The notes: a model not told the origin generated them from the sequence alone. A stretch of 57,087 nucleotides of DNA from Fusobacterium sp. SYSU M8D902 (GCF_040199715.1 NZ_JBEFNA010000012.1:1-57087), one strand, 5' to 3'. Shown: positions 8,523 to 18,309, counted from the stretch's first letter. Program-made: numbers and translations.

Positions 8523-9437
8523 TTAAAAAGCTAGTAAGTACATCAAAATAATATGTAAAATTAAAAGTGTTCCAGCTATTGGAGCTTGTACTAAGATAAC
8601 CCCATTTTTATTCTCCATCTCTAGAATAGAGGCAGGAACAACGTTAAAGTTTGCTGCCATTGGAGTCATAAGTGTTCCACAATAACCAGCTGTCAATCCT
8701 AGAGCTCCTACAACTGCTGGATCAGCACCTAGATTAATAACAAAAGGGATTCCAATTCCAGCTGTAATTACAGCAAAAGCGGCAAAGGCATTTCCCATTA
8801 TTATAGTAAATATTGCCATAGCTAGACAGTATCCTATTACACCAAATAATCTATTTCCATCTGGGATAATTCCACCCATAATTCCTGCAACTACCTCTCC
8901 TACCCCTGCTTTAGCAAATAGAGCACCTAAAGCACCTAAAAGCTGTGGAAGAATTACACTTGGTCCCATCTGTTGTAACATTCTAGCTGAATCATAAGGA
9001 ATATTTGTTACTTTCTCTTTTGTAAAAATAATAGTTAATATCAATGAGATAATAGCTCCAATTCCCAATCCAATTATACCACCAAGAGTTGTAAACTGTG
9101 CTATTGAGAAAGCTATAACCCCTATAGAAAGAGCTGGTATAAATATCTTATTTCCGATTTTTTTCTCTTGAGCTACTCTATACTCATCACTACTATTTTT
9201 CAAACTTCCCAAACTTACATTTTTAGTAGCTGTAAGAGCTCCCATTACCAATAGTGATGCCCCTACTAGAGTTGGATTCATATATGGACCAGCCATAAAA
9301 ATTACTCCAAATATAGTCCAAAAGATGAAACTTCCAATTTTTTTAGGATTTCCAGGATCTTTTATAGCATAGATTCCACAAGTTATTAAAACTATTCCAC
9401 ATAAAACATACATTAATTCAAGAAGTACATTATTCAT
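8523..9437 (-). CDS. DUF979 family membrane protein, proposed 5-oxoproline transporter subunit
   Basis: About 304 residues and nine or so membrane segments. The ATG at 9437 is chosen because AGGTG lies 7 bases upstream; the ATG at 9443 is too close to it. Conserved glycine-rich segments (GEVVAGIMGGIIPDGNRLFG, MGNAFAAFAVITAGIGIPF, GYCGTLMTPMAANFN) mark the DUF979 family. The gene overlaps the end of the DUF969 gene and is followed by pcp. The pair is thought to form one transporter; the 5-oxoproline substrate is a genome-context assignment, not visible in the sequence. Confidence 0.85.
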   Translation of the reverse strand: MNNVLLELMYVLCGIVLITCGIYAIKDPGNPKKIGSFIFWTIFGVIFMAGPYMNPTLVGASLLVMGALTATKNVSLGSLKNSSDEYRVAQEKKIGNKIFIPALSIGVIAFSIAQFTTLGGIIGLGIGAIISLILTIIFTKEKVTNIPYDSARMLQQMGPSVILPQLLGALGALFAKAGVGEVVAGIMGGIIPDGNRLFGVIGYCLAMAIFTIIMGNAFAAFAVITAGIGIPFVINLGADPAVVGALGLTAGYCGTLMTPMAANFNVVPASILEMENKNGVILVQAPIAGTLLILHIILMYLLAF

Positions 9438-10104
9438 TAGCATTCACCTGCTTTTTTGCAATTTTTTTATCAAACATATAGTTTCTTATCCCTGCTAAAA
9501 CTATAGCCATTATAGCCATAGGAAAACTTGCCTTAGCAATGTTATAAGCCTCTAAACCATTAATTCCTAACTCTTGGAATGTTCCCATAATCAATAAAAC
9601 TCCTGAAGAAGCAATGAATACATTCTGTCCATAGAAGTTACTATAGTTTTCCATACTATTGGCTAAACTTTTTAACTCCTCATCTAACTCTTTACTAAGT
9701 TTACCATTTTTCTCAGCAGCTCCTTTTGCCATTGGATAAACAAGTGGTCTTATAAACTGAACATGTCCTCCCAATCTTAAAGATAGTGCAGCAGCTATAG
9801 TTCTGATAATAACATAAACTGTTAATACCTTTCCACAAGTAGCCCCTTGTAACATAGCTATACACTTAGCAGCTCTCTCTCTTAAACCATTTCTTTCTAG
9901 TAATCCTACTGTTGCTAGAGTTAAAAGTAAGATAGTCATATATCTAGTAGATATAAATGCATTCCCTAAAATACTTAAAATTTCTAAAAAATCAATAGAT
10001 GACACTAATCCTGTAGCTATTCCAGCTAGTAAAACAACCATAATAGTATCTAATTTTAAACTAAACCCTATTATAATTAATAGAATACCTATTAATTTAA
10101 TCAT
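9430..10104 (-). CDS. DUF969 family membrane protein, proposed 5-oxoproline transporter subunit
   Basis: 224 residues with about six membrane segments. Characteristic stretches are RYMTILLLTLATVGLLERNG, RLGGHVQFIRPLVYPMA and SNFYGQNVFIASSGVLLIMG. It is the first gene of the DUF969-DUF979-pcp operon, with AGGAGG upstream of the ATG and a short overlap with the next gene, implying translational coupling. The inverted repeat ATTTA-g-TAAAT just upstream (about 10129-10139), between a TATAAT-like -10 and the start, could be an operator. The transport role rests on operon context. Confidence 0.85.
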   Translation of the reverse strand: MIKLIGILLIIIGFSLKLDTIMVVLLAGIATGLVSSIDFLEILSILGNAFISTRYMTILLLTLATVGLLERNGLRERAAKCIAMLQGATCGKVLTVYVIIRTIAAALSLRLGGHVQFIRPLVYPMAKGAAEKNGKLSKELDEELKSLANSMENYSNFYGQNVFIASSGVLLIMGTFQELGINGLEAYNIAKASFPMAIMAIVLAGIRNYMFDKKIAKKQVNANE

Positions 10105-10274
10105 ATTAAACCCTCCTAATCATTTATTTAGTAAATATCAATTACAATTATATAATAAAACTTTAAAATAGTAAATAGTTGAAATTATAGAAAAATTCAT
10201 ATTTTAATTTTTTCAAAAAGATGTTAGAATGTTATAGTAGGTGATTTTAATTATATTTATAGAGGTTAATTGGA

Positions 10275-11219
10275 ATGAATGGTAAAAAATTAAAAAAAAT
10301 AGCTTTGTTAACTTATGAAAATTTTGAAAGTGAAATTCAAAATATACTACTAAATAGCAATGTAGAATATTTAGTTATGCTTTATTTTACTTCTAATATG
10401 GCTAAGAATACTATCTTGTTGGAGAATACCAAAAAATATTTTTTTAATAGTTTAAAGGATATCTATATGAAAAATATTGTGATTATCTCACAAAAAGAGT
10501 ATTTGGCAAATGATATCTGTGTAAAAGGGATAATTGTTCCAAAGGATATGCTGAGCTTTGATTATTTTAAGTTTACTTTAGTCTATGAAAATACAGATTA
10601 TAACAGCATAGATGACTTTTTAAAAGAGAATGCTTCTAAATTTAATTACAATTTAGATCTATATAATGAAAACTCCTCTTGGATATATTTTCAAAATAAA
10701 ACAGGTATTCTAATTATAAATAAAGATACGAAAAATGAGATTTTAAAAAATTATCATAAGGTTAAATTTTTTACTCCAGAGATCATATTAGCTGTACTTG
10801 GTGAGGGATATGATGAAGAGATAATAAAATTATTAAAATTAATTGGTGCAGATGCCCATATAACTATAGGCTTTATCAATAAAATGGCAATTCCCTATAC
10901 AAAAAGAACAGATAGTTACTTCTTTATTGAAGATAGTAACTTTGAGCAATTAGGTAGGGAGTTTATCAATGAGTTTCTAAATTTAAAGAGCTATCCCAAT
11001 GGTATAGTGGAGTTAAAAAACTTTTTAAATATTCCAGATAAAAATTTTGAAGCTGATATGAACTATGATGAAGAGAGAGAGATCAATAAAAAAGAGATAA
11101 AATATTATAGCTTAAAATTAAAAAATGGTGACTCATTAAAGAAAGAGTTACTCTTAAATAATAATGAATTAATTTTTAATACAGGATTGGCAAAAAAATA
11201 TCTATTAAAAAAATTATAG
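10275..11219 (+). CDS. Hypothetical protein, unrecognised
   Basis: 314 residues, no signal peptide or membrane segment, rich in Lys, Asn, Ile and Phe. The N-terminal third alternates short strands and helices (KIALLTYENFES, VEYLVMLYFTSNMAK, KNIVIISQKEYL). A middle part contains VKFFTPEIILAVLGEGYDEE and LIGADAHITIGFINKMAIPY, and the C-terminus is charged. It is a stand-alone gene, divergent from the DUF969 operon across 170 bp and followed by a strong terminator. No family was recognised; a cytoplasmic accessory or regulatory protein is only a guess. Confidence 0.6.
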   Translation: MNGKKLKKIALLTYENFESEIQNILLNSNVEYLVMLYFTSNMAKNTILLENTKKYFFNSLKDIYMKNIVIISQKEYLANDICVKGIIVPKDMLSFDYFKFTLVYENTDYNSIDDFLKENASKFNYNLDLYNENSSWIYFQNKTGILIINKDTKNEILKNYHKVKFFTPEIILAVLGEGYDEEIIKLLKLIGADAHITIGFINKMAIPYTKRTDSYFFIEDSNFEQLGREFINEFLNLKSYPNGIVELKNFLNIPDKNFEADMNYDEEREINKKEIKYYSLKLKNGDSLKKELLLNNNELIFNTGLAKKYLLKKL

Positions 11220-11241
11220 ATAAAATAACTGTATTATATAT

Positions 11242-11284
11242 AAAAAAACTTCAAGAGTTAAATAAATAACCCTTGAAGTTTTTT
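11242..11284. terminator. Bidirectional terminator
   Basis: The long stem CTTCAAGaGTTA-aataaa-TAACcCTTGAAG is flanked by A and T runs. It lies between convergent genes, the unknown protein and the EF-G-like GTPase. Confidence 0.85.
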
Positions 11285-11289
11285 ATCAA

Positions 11290-13350
11290 TTAATCTTTTT
11301 TTCTATTGGCAATAATTTTTTGTGCTAAAACATCAGGCACTTCTTCATATCTAGAGAATTCAAATGAAAACTCTCCTCTTCCCTGTGTCATAGCTCTTAA
11401 ATCCAAAGCATAGTTTAATACTTCAACTTGAGGAGCTTCAACATTCAATATGTGTTCTCCATAGCTATTGTGATCCATTCCTAGTATTCTACCTCTACGT
11501 TTATTCATATCTCCCATTACATCTCCAAGATAGATCTCTGGAATAGTAATCTTCATTGAGATAATAGGTTCTAATAACACTGGTTTAGCCTCTTCAATTC
11601 CCTTTTTAAAAGCTAAAATTGCAGCTTGTTTAAATGAAATCTCATTGGAATCAACTGGGTGATAAGAACCATCATAAAGAGTAGCCTTAAAGTTAATTAC
11701 TGGATAACCAGCAAGAGTTCCCTTCTCTTTGGCTTCTAACAATCCTTTTTCAACTGCAGGAATAAATGATTTAGGAACAACTCCACCATGAATATCATCT
11801 ATAAACTCAAACTCTTTATCACAGTGTTCAAACTTGATAAATACATCTCCATACTGTCCAGCTCCACCAGATTGTTTTTTATGTTTTCCTTGGACAGATG
11901 AGCTTCCTTTTATAGTCTCTCTATATGATACGATAGGATCATTTAGTACAGCATGTACACCAAACTTATTTTTTATTTTACATATGATTATGTATAGATG
12001 CTTTTCTCCTTGTCCACCAATTAGTAGTTGTTTAGTTTCGTGGTTTCTATATACTTTAAATGTAGGGTCTTCTTCCATCATTTTTTGTAAACAAGTACTT
12101 AATTTCTCATCATCTGCTTTTTCAGCAGGTTCAACTCCAGAGTAGAAACAAGCTTTTGGAAAATCAATCTGTGGATACTCAATAGGGTTATCCTTGTCAC
12201 ATAGAGTATCTCCTGTTTGTGTATATTGAAGTTTTGTAGTAGCTCCAATATCTCCAGCTGTAATTTCAAGAGCATCTTCCTGTTTATTTCCTCTTAAGAA
12301 AAATATTTGAGATATCTTCTCTTTCTTATTCTTATTGATATTTAGAACTTCCATATCTTTCTTCAATACACCAGAATTAACTTTAAATAGAGTGATCTTT
12401 CCAATAAATGGGTCCACTAATGTTTTGAAAACAGTGGCAGAGAATGGCTCAGCTTTATCAACCTTTCTAAAGCACTCTTCTCCTGCTGGATTTTTACCTA
12501 CTCTTACTCCATCAAACATCTCATTAGGTAGTGGCATATAGTCATTTATCATTTTGAAAAGGGTATGTATTCCTATTCCTTGCATAGCAGATCCAACTAT
12601 TACAGGAACAACATCTCCATTTACAACTCCTTTATGTAATCCTCTTTTGATCTCTTCTATAGTAAACTCTTCTCCATTGAAGTATTTTTCCATCAACTCT
12701 TCATCAGTTTCAGCAACAGCCTCCATCAAAAGATTTCTAACTTCAGAAACATCCATAAAATCAGGGATAGGTCTATCTTCGCACTCTCTTCCATTAAATA
12801 TTCTGCTCTTCATTTCTATAATATTAACAAAACCTTTAAACTCCTCTTTCTCTCCTATTGGAACACAGAAAGGAGCTATTTTCTTTCCAAACTTCTCTTT
12901 TAATTCGTAAAGTAATTTTTCATAGTTGATATGTCCTTTATCCATCTTGTTTAGATAGATAATTCTTGGTTGTTTTTTCTCTTCTAAAATTCTCCAAGCT
13001 TTTTCAGCACCAACTTCAACTCCTGATGTAGCATCTAAAACAATAACAGAACTACCAGATACTCTAACAGCAGATTCAACCTCTCCAACAAAATCGAAAT
13101 ATCCTGGAGTATCTAAAAAATTATATTTTCCCTCTCCATACTCAATAGGGATAACAGAAGTATTGATAGAAAAGACTCTTCTAATTTCCTCTTTATCATA
13201 ATCAGACACAGTATTTCCATCTTCAACACTACCCATCTTATTGATAGTCTTTGAGATGTATAGTAGAGCTTCAGTAAGAGTAGTTTTACCACTACCTCTA
13301 TGTCCTAAAAGTGAGATATTTCTTATCTTTGCAATTTCATAATTCTTCAT
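11290..13350 (-). CDS. EF-G-like translational GTPase (FusA2 type)
   Basis: 686 residues. G1 is GHRGSGKTT (17-25), G3 is DTPGYFDF, G4 is NKMDKGHINY. Domains II-V of elongation factor G follow, including the domain IV stretch KHKKQSGGAGQYGDVFIKFE and the C-terminal GDVMGDMNKRRGRILGMD. The short G1 form and DTPGYFDFVGEVESAVR are those of the paralogous EF-G-like class rather than the essential FusA. It is not linked to str-operon ribosomal genes here, which supports the paralogue call. Its function in translation, stress or ribosome recycling is not settled for this class. No obvious promoter lies in the 97 bp upstream. Confidence 0.9.
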   Translation of the reverse strand: MKNYEIAKIRNISLLGHRGSGKTTLTEALLYISKTINKMGSVEDGNTVSDYDKEEIRRVFSINTSVIPIEYGEGKYNFLDTPGYFDFVGEVESAVRVSGSSVIVLDATSGVEVGAEKAWRILEEKKQPRIIYLNKMDKGHINYEKLLYELKEKFGKKIAPFCVPIGEKEEFKGFVNIIEMKSRIFNGRECEDRPIPDFMDVSEVRNLLMEAVAETDEELMEKYFNGEEFTIEEIKRGLHKGVVNGDVVPVIVGSAMQGIGIHTLFKMINDYMPLPNEMFDGVRVGKNPAGEECFRKVDKAEPFSATVFKTLVDPFIGKITLFKVNSGVLKKDMEVLNINKNKKEKISQIFFLRGNKQEDALEITAGDIGATTKLQYTQTGDTLCDKDNPIEYPQIDFPKACFYSGVEPAEKADDEKLSTCLQKMMEEDPTFKVYRNHETKQLLIGGQGEKHLYIIICKIKNKFGVHAVLNDPIVSYRETIKGSSSVQGKHKKQSGGAGQYGDVFIKFEHCDKEFEFIDDIHGGVVPKSFIPAVEKGLLEAKEKGTLAGYPVINFKATLYDGSYHPVDSNEISFKQAAILAFKKGIEEAKPVLLEPIISMKITIPEIYLGDVMGDMNKRRGRILGMDHNSYGEHILNVEAPQVEVLNYALDLRAMTQGRGEFSFEFSRYEEVPDVLAQKIIANRKKD

Positions 13351-13446
13351 AGTAACGCCCTCCTGATTTTATTGTAGTTGAGTTCTGTATCTCAATACTT
13401 GTATATAGCTGATAAAGTGCAATAAGTCAAGAGGGGAAATTAAAAA

Positions 13447-14661
13447 TTAATTATATTTTATTAAAAAATATGGAGATAACAACTCATCAAGAATTGGTTC
13501 AATACCTAGATACTCTTTAAATGTTCTATATTCATTATATTTTTTCTCTAGGCTCTCCTTCGATACCTTCTCCTTTATGGCTTTTATCAATATATTTTTA
13601 GGAGTATGCTCCATATCTATAAACTCCATAACTTGAGTTCTAAATCCACAAAGCTCTAAAGCTTGGGCTCTAAAGGCATCAGTAGCTAGAGAGGTAAACT
13701 TTTCAAATAGTATACCATGTTTACCTATTGTATTCTCCTTTAGGAAGAAATTTGAGTTTTTATTTTTACTCATCTTCTCATTAAATTCATGTTGGCAACA
13801 AGGTACAGCAAGAATTGCCTTTGCTCCCAATTCTAACCCCTTTAATAGAGCGTAATCAGTAGCATTATTACAAGCGTGTAATGAGAATATTAGATCAACA
13901 TTTTGAAGTTTGTCAAAGTCCTTAATATTTCCTGTTAAAAACTCTAAATTATCACACTCTAATTCGTTAGCAATTCTATTACACTTGTCCATTACATCTT
14001 TTTTTAGATCTAACCCTATGATCTCATATGTAAAATCCTTAATATTTTTTAGATAATGATGTAGAGCAAATGTCAAATAAGATTTCCCACAACCAAAATC
14101 TACTACTTTGATATGTGTATCAATTAATTTTTTTGACTGCATCTCTCTTATTGTATCATCAATAAATTCAAGATATTTATTGATCTGTCTAAATTTATCA
14201 TATGAGTTTTTAAATACCTTTCCATCTTCCCCCATTACACCTAGTTTTATAAGGAAAGGAACTGGCTTCCCATCTTCAATTATATATTGTTTCTTTTTAT
14301 TGTGCTCCAAAGATACAAGGTTTTTACTGTTTTTACTCTCTTTTATATTGTAGTCACTCTTTCCTTTTAGGATTTGGTAATCTGCACCTTGTGAAACAAT
14401 TAGAATTTGTTTAAATTCTTCCAATATTTGAGAGAATTTAGGTAAAAATTCGCAATAACAGATATTTTCGTGATAAGCTTTATTATCTTTAAAACTTTCT
14501 AGTTGTATAAATATCTCATCTTTTATGAGAATAGGTTTTAAATTTATTTTTTTAATTTTATATTTTTTATCCACAGGATTTGAAACTGTAGCTTTTATAA
14601 AACTATTTTTTTCTACTAAATCCTTTAATAGATTTTCAATATATGCTCTATCTTTTTTCAT
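13447..14661 (-). CDS. Class I SAM-dependent methyltransferase
   Basis: 404 residues. The first ~160 residues form an unrecognised alpha/beta domain. The Rossmann methyltransferase part starts with motif I VVDFGCGKSYLTFALHHYL at about 187-205, then EIIGLDLKKDVMDKC, DLIFSLHACNNATDYAL and AILAVPCCQHEF. The DFGCGKSYL and PCCQHE motifs match the Methyltransf_32 family related to eukaryotic METTL25/GSTCD. The substrate (an RNA or protein) cannot be told. It stands alone, divergent from the P-type ATPase gene. Confidence 0.8.
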   Translation of the reverse strand: MKKDRAYIENLLKDLVEKNSFIKATVSNPVDKKYKIKKINLKPILIKDEIFIQLESFKDNKAYHENICYCEFLPKFSQILEEFKQILIVSQGADYQILKGKSDYNIKESKNSKNLVSLEHNKKKQYIIEDGKPVPFLIKLGVMGEDGKVFKNSYDKFRQINKYLEFIDDTIREMQSKKLIDTHIKVVDFGCGKSYLTFALHHYLKNIKDFTYEIIGLDLKKDVMDKCNRIANELECDNLEFLTGNIKDFDKLQNVDLIFSLHACNNATDYALLKGLELGAKAILAVPCCQHEFNEKMSKNKNSNFFLKENTIGKHGILFEKFTSLATDAFRAQALELCGFRTQVMEFIDMEHTPKNILIKAIKEKVSKESLEKKYNEYRTFKEYLGIEPILDELLSPYFLIKYN

Positions 14662-14739
14662 TCTTCTACCACCTCAATTATGCTTATATTATATCTTAAC
14701 ATAGGGAATAAAAGTTGTCTATGTTTTATAGAAAATTTC

Positions 14740-14812
14740 TTGACAAACTAAGTAATCTATGATAAATTTTAAATATAGGGTATAGGGGTATAAAGTATAG
14801 AGAAGAGAGGAC
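14740..14812 (+). promoter_or_regulatory. Promoter and G-rich candidate metal operator of the P-type ATPase
   Basis: TTGACA (14740-14745) stands 17 bp before TAAATT (14763-14768), a fair promoter. Directly downstream, 14773-14801 contains repeated TATAGGG / TATAGGGG / TATAAAG units. G-tracts with flanking TAT resemble half-sites of CsoR/RcnR-type metal sensors. No such regulator gene is in the window, so the operator call is tentative. Confidence 0.4.
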
Positions 14813-14819
14813 GATAATA

Positions 14820-16949
14820 ATGACAAAAGTAGAATATGAAGTTAAGAATCTTGATTGTGCTGGTTGTGCAGGTAAGATTCAGCATAAAGCTAGTACAATG
14901 GCTGGTGTTTTAAATGCTAATTTAGATCTTTATAAAAAAAGATTTGTATTGGAGATTGATGATCTCTTTGAAGAAGAATTATTTCTACATCAGATCAATT
15001 ACTTTGCCGATTCAATAGAACCGGGAACAGAGATATTAAAAATGGCAGAGTATGATGAGGAAGAGGATCTAAAGAGAAGAAAAGAGGAAGAAAGAAAAGC
15101 AGAGCTACAGGAGAAAAGAGAGAAGATAGCTCTAATTGCTGGAGGAACTCTTTTTATTGGAGCTATACTTTTAGGTAATCTATCAATACAGTTAAAACTA
15201 ATACTATCTATTATAGCCTATATAATTTTAGGTGGAGATGTAGTTTTAAAATCTTTTAAGAATATAACTAAAGGAAACCTAATGGATGAAAACTTCTTGA
15301 TGACAATAGCCACATTTGGAGCTTTCTATATAGGAGAGCATACAGAGGCTGTTGGAGTTATGCTTTTTTACAAGATAGGGGAATATTTCCAAGATAAAGC
15401 TGTTGCAAATTCAAGAAAATCAATTGAAAAATTATTGGATATAAGACCAGATTATGCAAACCTTAAAAACGAAAAGGGTGAAGTTGTAGTAATCTCACCT
15501 AAGAAATTAAAAAAAGGTGATATTATAGTTATAAAAGCTGGGGAAAAAATCCCTGTTGATGGAGTTGTCATAAAAGGAGAGAGCACACTTAATACTTCAG
15601 CTCTTACTGGGGAATCACTTCCAGTAGAGGTGGGAGTAAATAGTGAAATCTTAAGTGGTAGTATCAATGGTTCAGGTGTATTAGAAGTAAGAGTAAGTAA
15701 GATATTTGCTGATTCAACTATCAGTAAAATTATCTCAATGGTAGAAGATGCAAGTAATAAGAAGGCTGAATCAGAGAAGTTTATTACAAAGTTTGCTAGA
15801 TATTACACTCCAATTGTTGTTATCTCTGCTATTGTAGTAGGAGCTATTCTTCCACTATTTTTAGGAAACTTTAATACTTGGTTTGGAAGAGCCTTAATAT
15901 TTTTAGTTATCTCTTGTCCATGTGCATTGGTATTATCTGTACCACTTACTTTCTTTAGTAGTATTGGTCTAGCTTCAAAATATGGTATCCTAGTAAAGGG
16001 AGGAAACTATTTAGAGGCACTTACAGATGTAGAAGCTATTGTATTTGATAAGACAGGAACTTTAACAAAGGGAAAATTCAAAATAGATAAAATTGAGAGT
16101 GAAAATTATTCAGAAAAAGAGTTGTTAAAAGTAGCACAAATTGGGGAGTATTATTCAACACACCCAATAGGAAAAACTATTCTAGCACAACTAGATGATG
16201 ATATTGATGAAGCATATATTGAAGGATATAAAGAGATGAGTGGTTTCGGTGTAATTGCTTACTATGATGGTAAAGAGATATTAGTTGGAAATCATAAGTT
16301 GATGAGAGAGTATAATATTAAAGCTGATGAGAGAGAGTATCCAGGTACTGTTATCTATATAGCACAAGATGGAGAGTTTTTAGGATATATCTATATCTCT
16401 GATGAGATAAAAGAGGATTCTGAAAAGACTATTAAAGAGCTTTCTAGATTAAAAATAGATAGCTATATGTTAACTGGTGATAGTAAAAAGATTGGTGAAA
16501 TGGTTGGAGAAAAGATAGGAATGAAGAGAGAAAATATTTTCACACATCTTTTACCACAGGATAAGGTAAGTAAACTTCAAGAGATCATAAAGAGATCTAA
16601 GAAGAAAGTTATATTTGTTGGGGATGGAATAAATGATGCACCTGTTCTTTCAATAGCTGATATAGGAGTAGCTATGGGAGGAGTTGGAAGTGATCTAGCT
16701 GTAGAGACTGCAGATGTTGTTATAATGAAAGATGAACCTTCTAAAATAGTAGAGCTTTTAAAGATTGCCAATATTAATAAAAAGGTAGTTATTCAAAATA
16801 TAGTTTTTGCACTTGGAATAAAAATCTTAGTTATGATATTAGGTGTTTTAGGATTTGCTAATATGTGGATGGCTATATTCTCAGATGTAGGTGTTTCTCT
16901 TCTAGCTGTATTAAATGCTTCTTTGGGAGTAAAGAGATATATGAAATAA
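14820..16949 (+). CDS. Heavy-metal P1B-type ATPase (Zn/Cd/Pb class)
   Basis: 709 residues. The N-terminal HMA domain carries NLDCAGCAGKI (Cys13, Cys16), followed by a charged linker EEEDLKRRKEEERKAELQEK and paired membrane helices. Then come the actuator loop TGES, the membrane metal site ISCPCALVLSVPL (about 363-375), the phosphorylation motif DKTGTLTKG (Asp near 410), the HP loop ATP-site STHPIG and GDGINDAPVL. SCPCALVLS with the HP and hinge motifs is shared by ZntA/CadA exporters, which remove divalent Zn, Cd or Pb from the cytoplasm. Copper-type partners (CopZ, CopY) are absent. A promoter and a G-rich operator-like stretch precede it. Confidence 0.9.
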   Translation: MTKVEYEVKNLDCAGCAGKIQHKASTMAGVLNANLDLYKKRFVLEIDDLFEEELFLHQINYFADSIEPGTEILKMAEYDEEEDLKRRKEEERKAELQEKREKIALIAGGTLFIGAILLGNLSIQLKLILSIIAYIILGGDVVLKSFKNITKGNLMDENFLMTIATFGAFYIGEHTEAVGVMLFYKIGEYFQDKAVANSRKSIEKLLDIRPDYANLKNEKGEVVVISPKKLKKGDIIVIKAGEKIPVDGVVIKGESTLNTSALTGESLPVEVGVNSEILSGSINGSGVLEVRVSKIFADSTISKIISMVEDASNKKAESEKFITKFARYYTPIVVISAIVVGAILPLFLGNFNTWFGRALIFLVISCPCALVLSVPLTFFSSIGLASKYGILVKGGNYLEALTDVEAIVFDKTGTLTKGKFKIDKIESENYSEKELLKVAQIGEYYSTHPIGKTILAQLDDDIDEAYIEGYKEMSGFGVIAYYDGKEILVGNHKLMREYNIKADEREYPGTVIYIAQDGEFLGYIYISDEIKEDSEKTIKELSRLKIDSYMLTGDSKKIGEMVGEKIGMKRENIFTHLLPQDKVSKLQEIIKRSKKKVIFVGDGINDAPVLSIADIGVAMGGVGSDLAVETADVVIMKDEPSKIVELLKIANINKKVVIQNIVFALGIKILVMILGVLGFANMWMAIFSDVGVSLLAVLNASLGVKRYMK

Positions 16950-16950
16950 A

Positions 16951-16984
16951 AAAAAGCTGATAGAAAATTTTCTATCAGCTTTTT
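16951..16984. terminator. Bidirectional terminator
   Basis: AGCTGATAGAAAA / TTTTCTATCAGCT is a perfect 13-bp inverted repeat with A and T runs outside, between the convergent ATPase and symporter genes. Confidence 0.9.
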
Positions 16985-16990
16985 AAATAT

Positions 16991-18163
16991 CTATTTTCTT
17001 TCTAATTTAAATCCAGCTAATTTATTAACTATTATTGCAATAGCACCATCACCAGTAACATTACAAGCAGTACCAAAACTATCTTGAGTTAGATATAGAG
17101 CTATCATAAGAGAAGTCAACTCTGGACCAAATCCTAACATACTCTCTAACAATCCAAGAGCAGCCATTACAGCTCCACCAGGAACTCCAGGGGCAGCTAC
17201 CATTGTAACACCTAACATTAGAATAAATCCAAACATTCCAGAGAAAGTTATTGGCATACCATTTAACATCATTACTGCCATAGAACAACTTACTAAAGTG
17301 ATAGTACTTCCTGATAGGTGTATAGTAGCACATAGTGGAATAGTGAAATCTGCTATACCATCATTTACTCCATTAGCTTTTGTTTGATTTAAAGTAACAG
17401 GAATAGTTGCTGCAGATGATTGAGTACCAATAGCTGTAAAGTATGCTGGTAACATTCTTCTTATTAGTGCAATTGGATTTCCTCCTGCCAAGCTTCCAGC
17501 TATTGTATATTGTACTAATAGAATTACATAGTGAAGTACGATTATAATACCAAATACTTTTGCAAATACAGACATTATTTTTACAATCTCACCAGCATAT
17601 GTCATATTAGCAAATATACCAGCTATATATAGTGGTAAGAATGGAATTATTATCTTAGTAATTATCCCTTCTACTATTGTTTGTATCTCATTCATAAAGT
17701 TTTTAATAGTGTTTCCCTCAACTATTGCTATACCAATTCCTAAAATAAATGCCATTAAAAGAGCTGTCATAACTCCCATAATAGGTGGCATATCTACACT
17801 TATATATCCTTTTAATAGTCCAGCTTCTGGGTTATTTCCAGATATCATATCTCCAGCTTTAGGTAAAATTTTTGTCAATAAAACAGAGTTAGTAAAATAT
17901 GCTAAGCTTCCAGCTATAATTGTAGATCCATAAGCAAGAACTGTAGTAATTCCTAATAGTTTTCCAGCTTTTTTCCCTAAATCTCCAATTCCTGGGGCAA
18001 CAAATCCTAAGATAATTAATGGAATTACAAATTGTAAGAAGTTACCAAAAATACCATTAAAAGTTACCATAATTCTCAAAAGAGGAACGTTACCAACTTT
18101 TCCTAAAATAATACCAACTATTAACCCTAATATAAGTCTTGGTAGTAAACCTAATTTTTTCAT
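16991..18163 (-). CDS. Dicarboxylate/amino acid:cation symporter (SDF/DAACS family)
   Basis: 390 residues, about eight membrane helices and two re-entrant hairpins. The serine-rich hairpin TAIGTQSSAATIPVT, the second hairpin MVAAPGVPGGAVMAALG and the substrate/sodium site QDSFGTACNVTGDGA are clear. Family members import glutamate, aspartate, serine/threonine or dicarboxylates with Na+ or H+. The substrate cannot be assigned by eye, though the absence of the typical glutamate-binding Arg signature leaves serine/threonine-type use open. It is a single-gene unit with a consensus promoter and about 110 nt of leader. Confidence 0.85.
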   Translation of the reverse strand: MKKLGLLPRLILGLIVGIILGKVGNVPLLRIMVTFNGIFGNFLQFVIPLIILGFVAPGIGDLGKKAGKLLGITTVLAYGSTIIAGSLAYFTNSVLLTKILPKAGDMISGNNPEAGLLKGYISVDMPPIMGVMTALLMAFILGIGIAIVEGNTIKNFMNEIQTIVEGIITKIIIPFLPLYIAGIFANMTYAGEIVKIMSVFAKVFGIIIVLHYVILLVQYTIAGSLAGGNPIALIRRMLPAYFTAIGTQSSAATIPVTLNQTKANGVNDGIADFTIPLCATIHLSGSTITLVSCSMAVMMLNGMPITFSGMFGFILMLGVTMVAAPGVPGGAVMAALGLLESMLGFGPELTSLMIALYLTQDSFGTACNVTGDGAIAIIVNKLAGFKLERK

Positions 18164-18231
18164 ACCCTTCCACTCCTTCTTATTACGTTGTGTACAAATA
18201 ATAGTTTAACTTATTTGAGATCATAATATTC

Positions 18232-18309
18232 AATTTCTAGAAATTTAGTCTGTAATTATAACATCCGATCGAGTAAGCTAATTATACTATTATTTTTTTA
18301 TTAAGTCAA
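18232..18309 (-). promoter_or_regulatory. Consensus promoter and palindrome in the symporter leader
   Basis: On the minus strand TTGACT (18304-18309) and TATAAT (18281-18286) are 17 bp apart. The predicted leader contains a perfect 14-bp palindrome AATTTCTAGAAATT (18232-18245), which could be an operator or an RNA hairpin. Apart from this, the 240-bp gap to livF shows nothing further. Confidence 0.65.
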
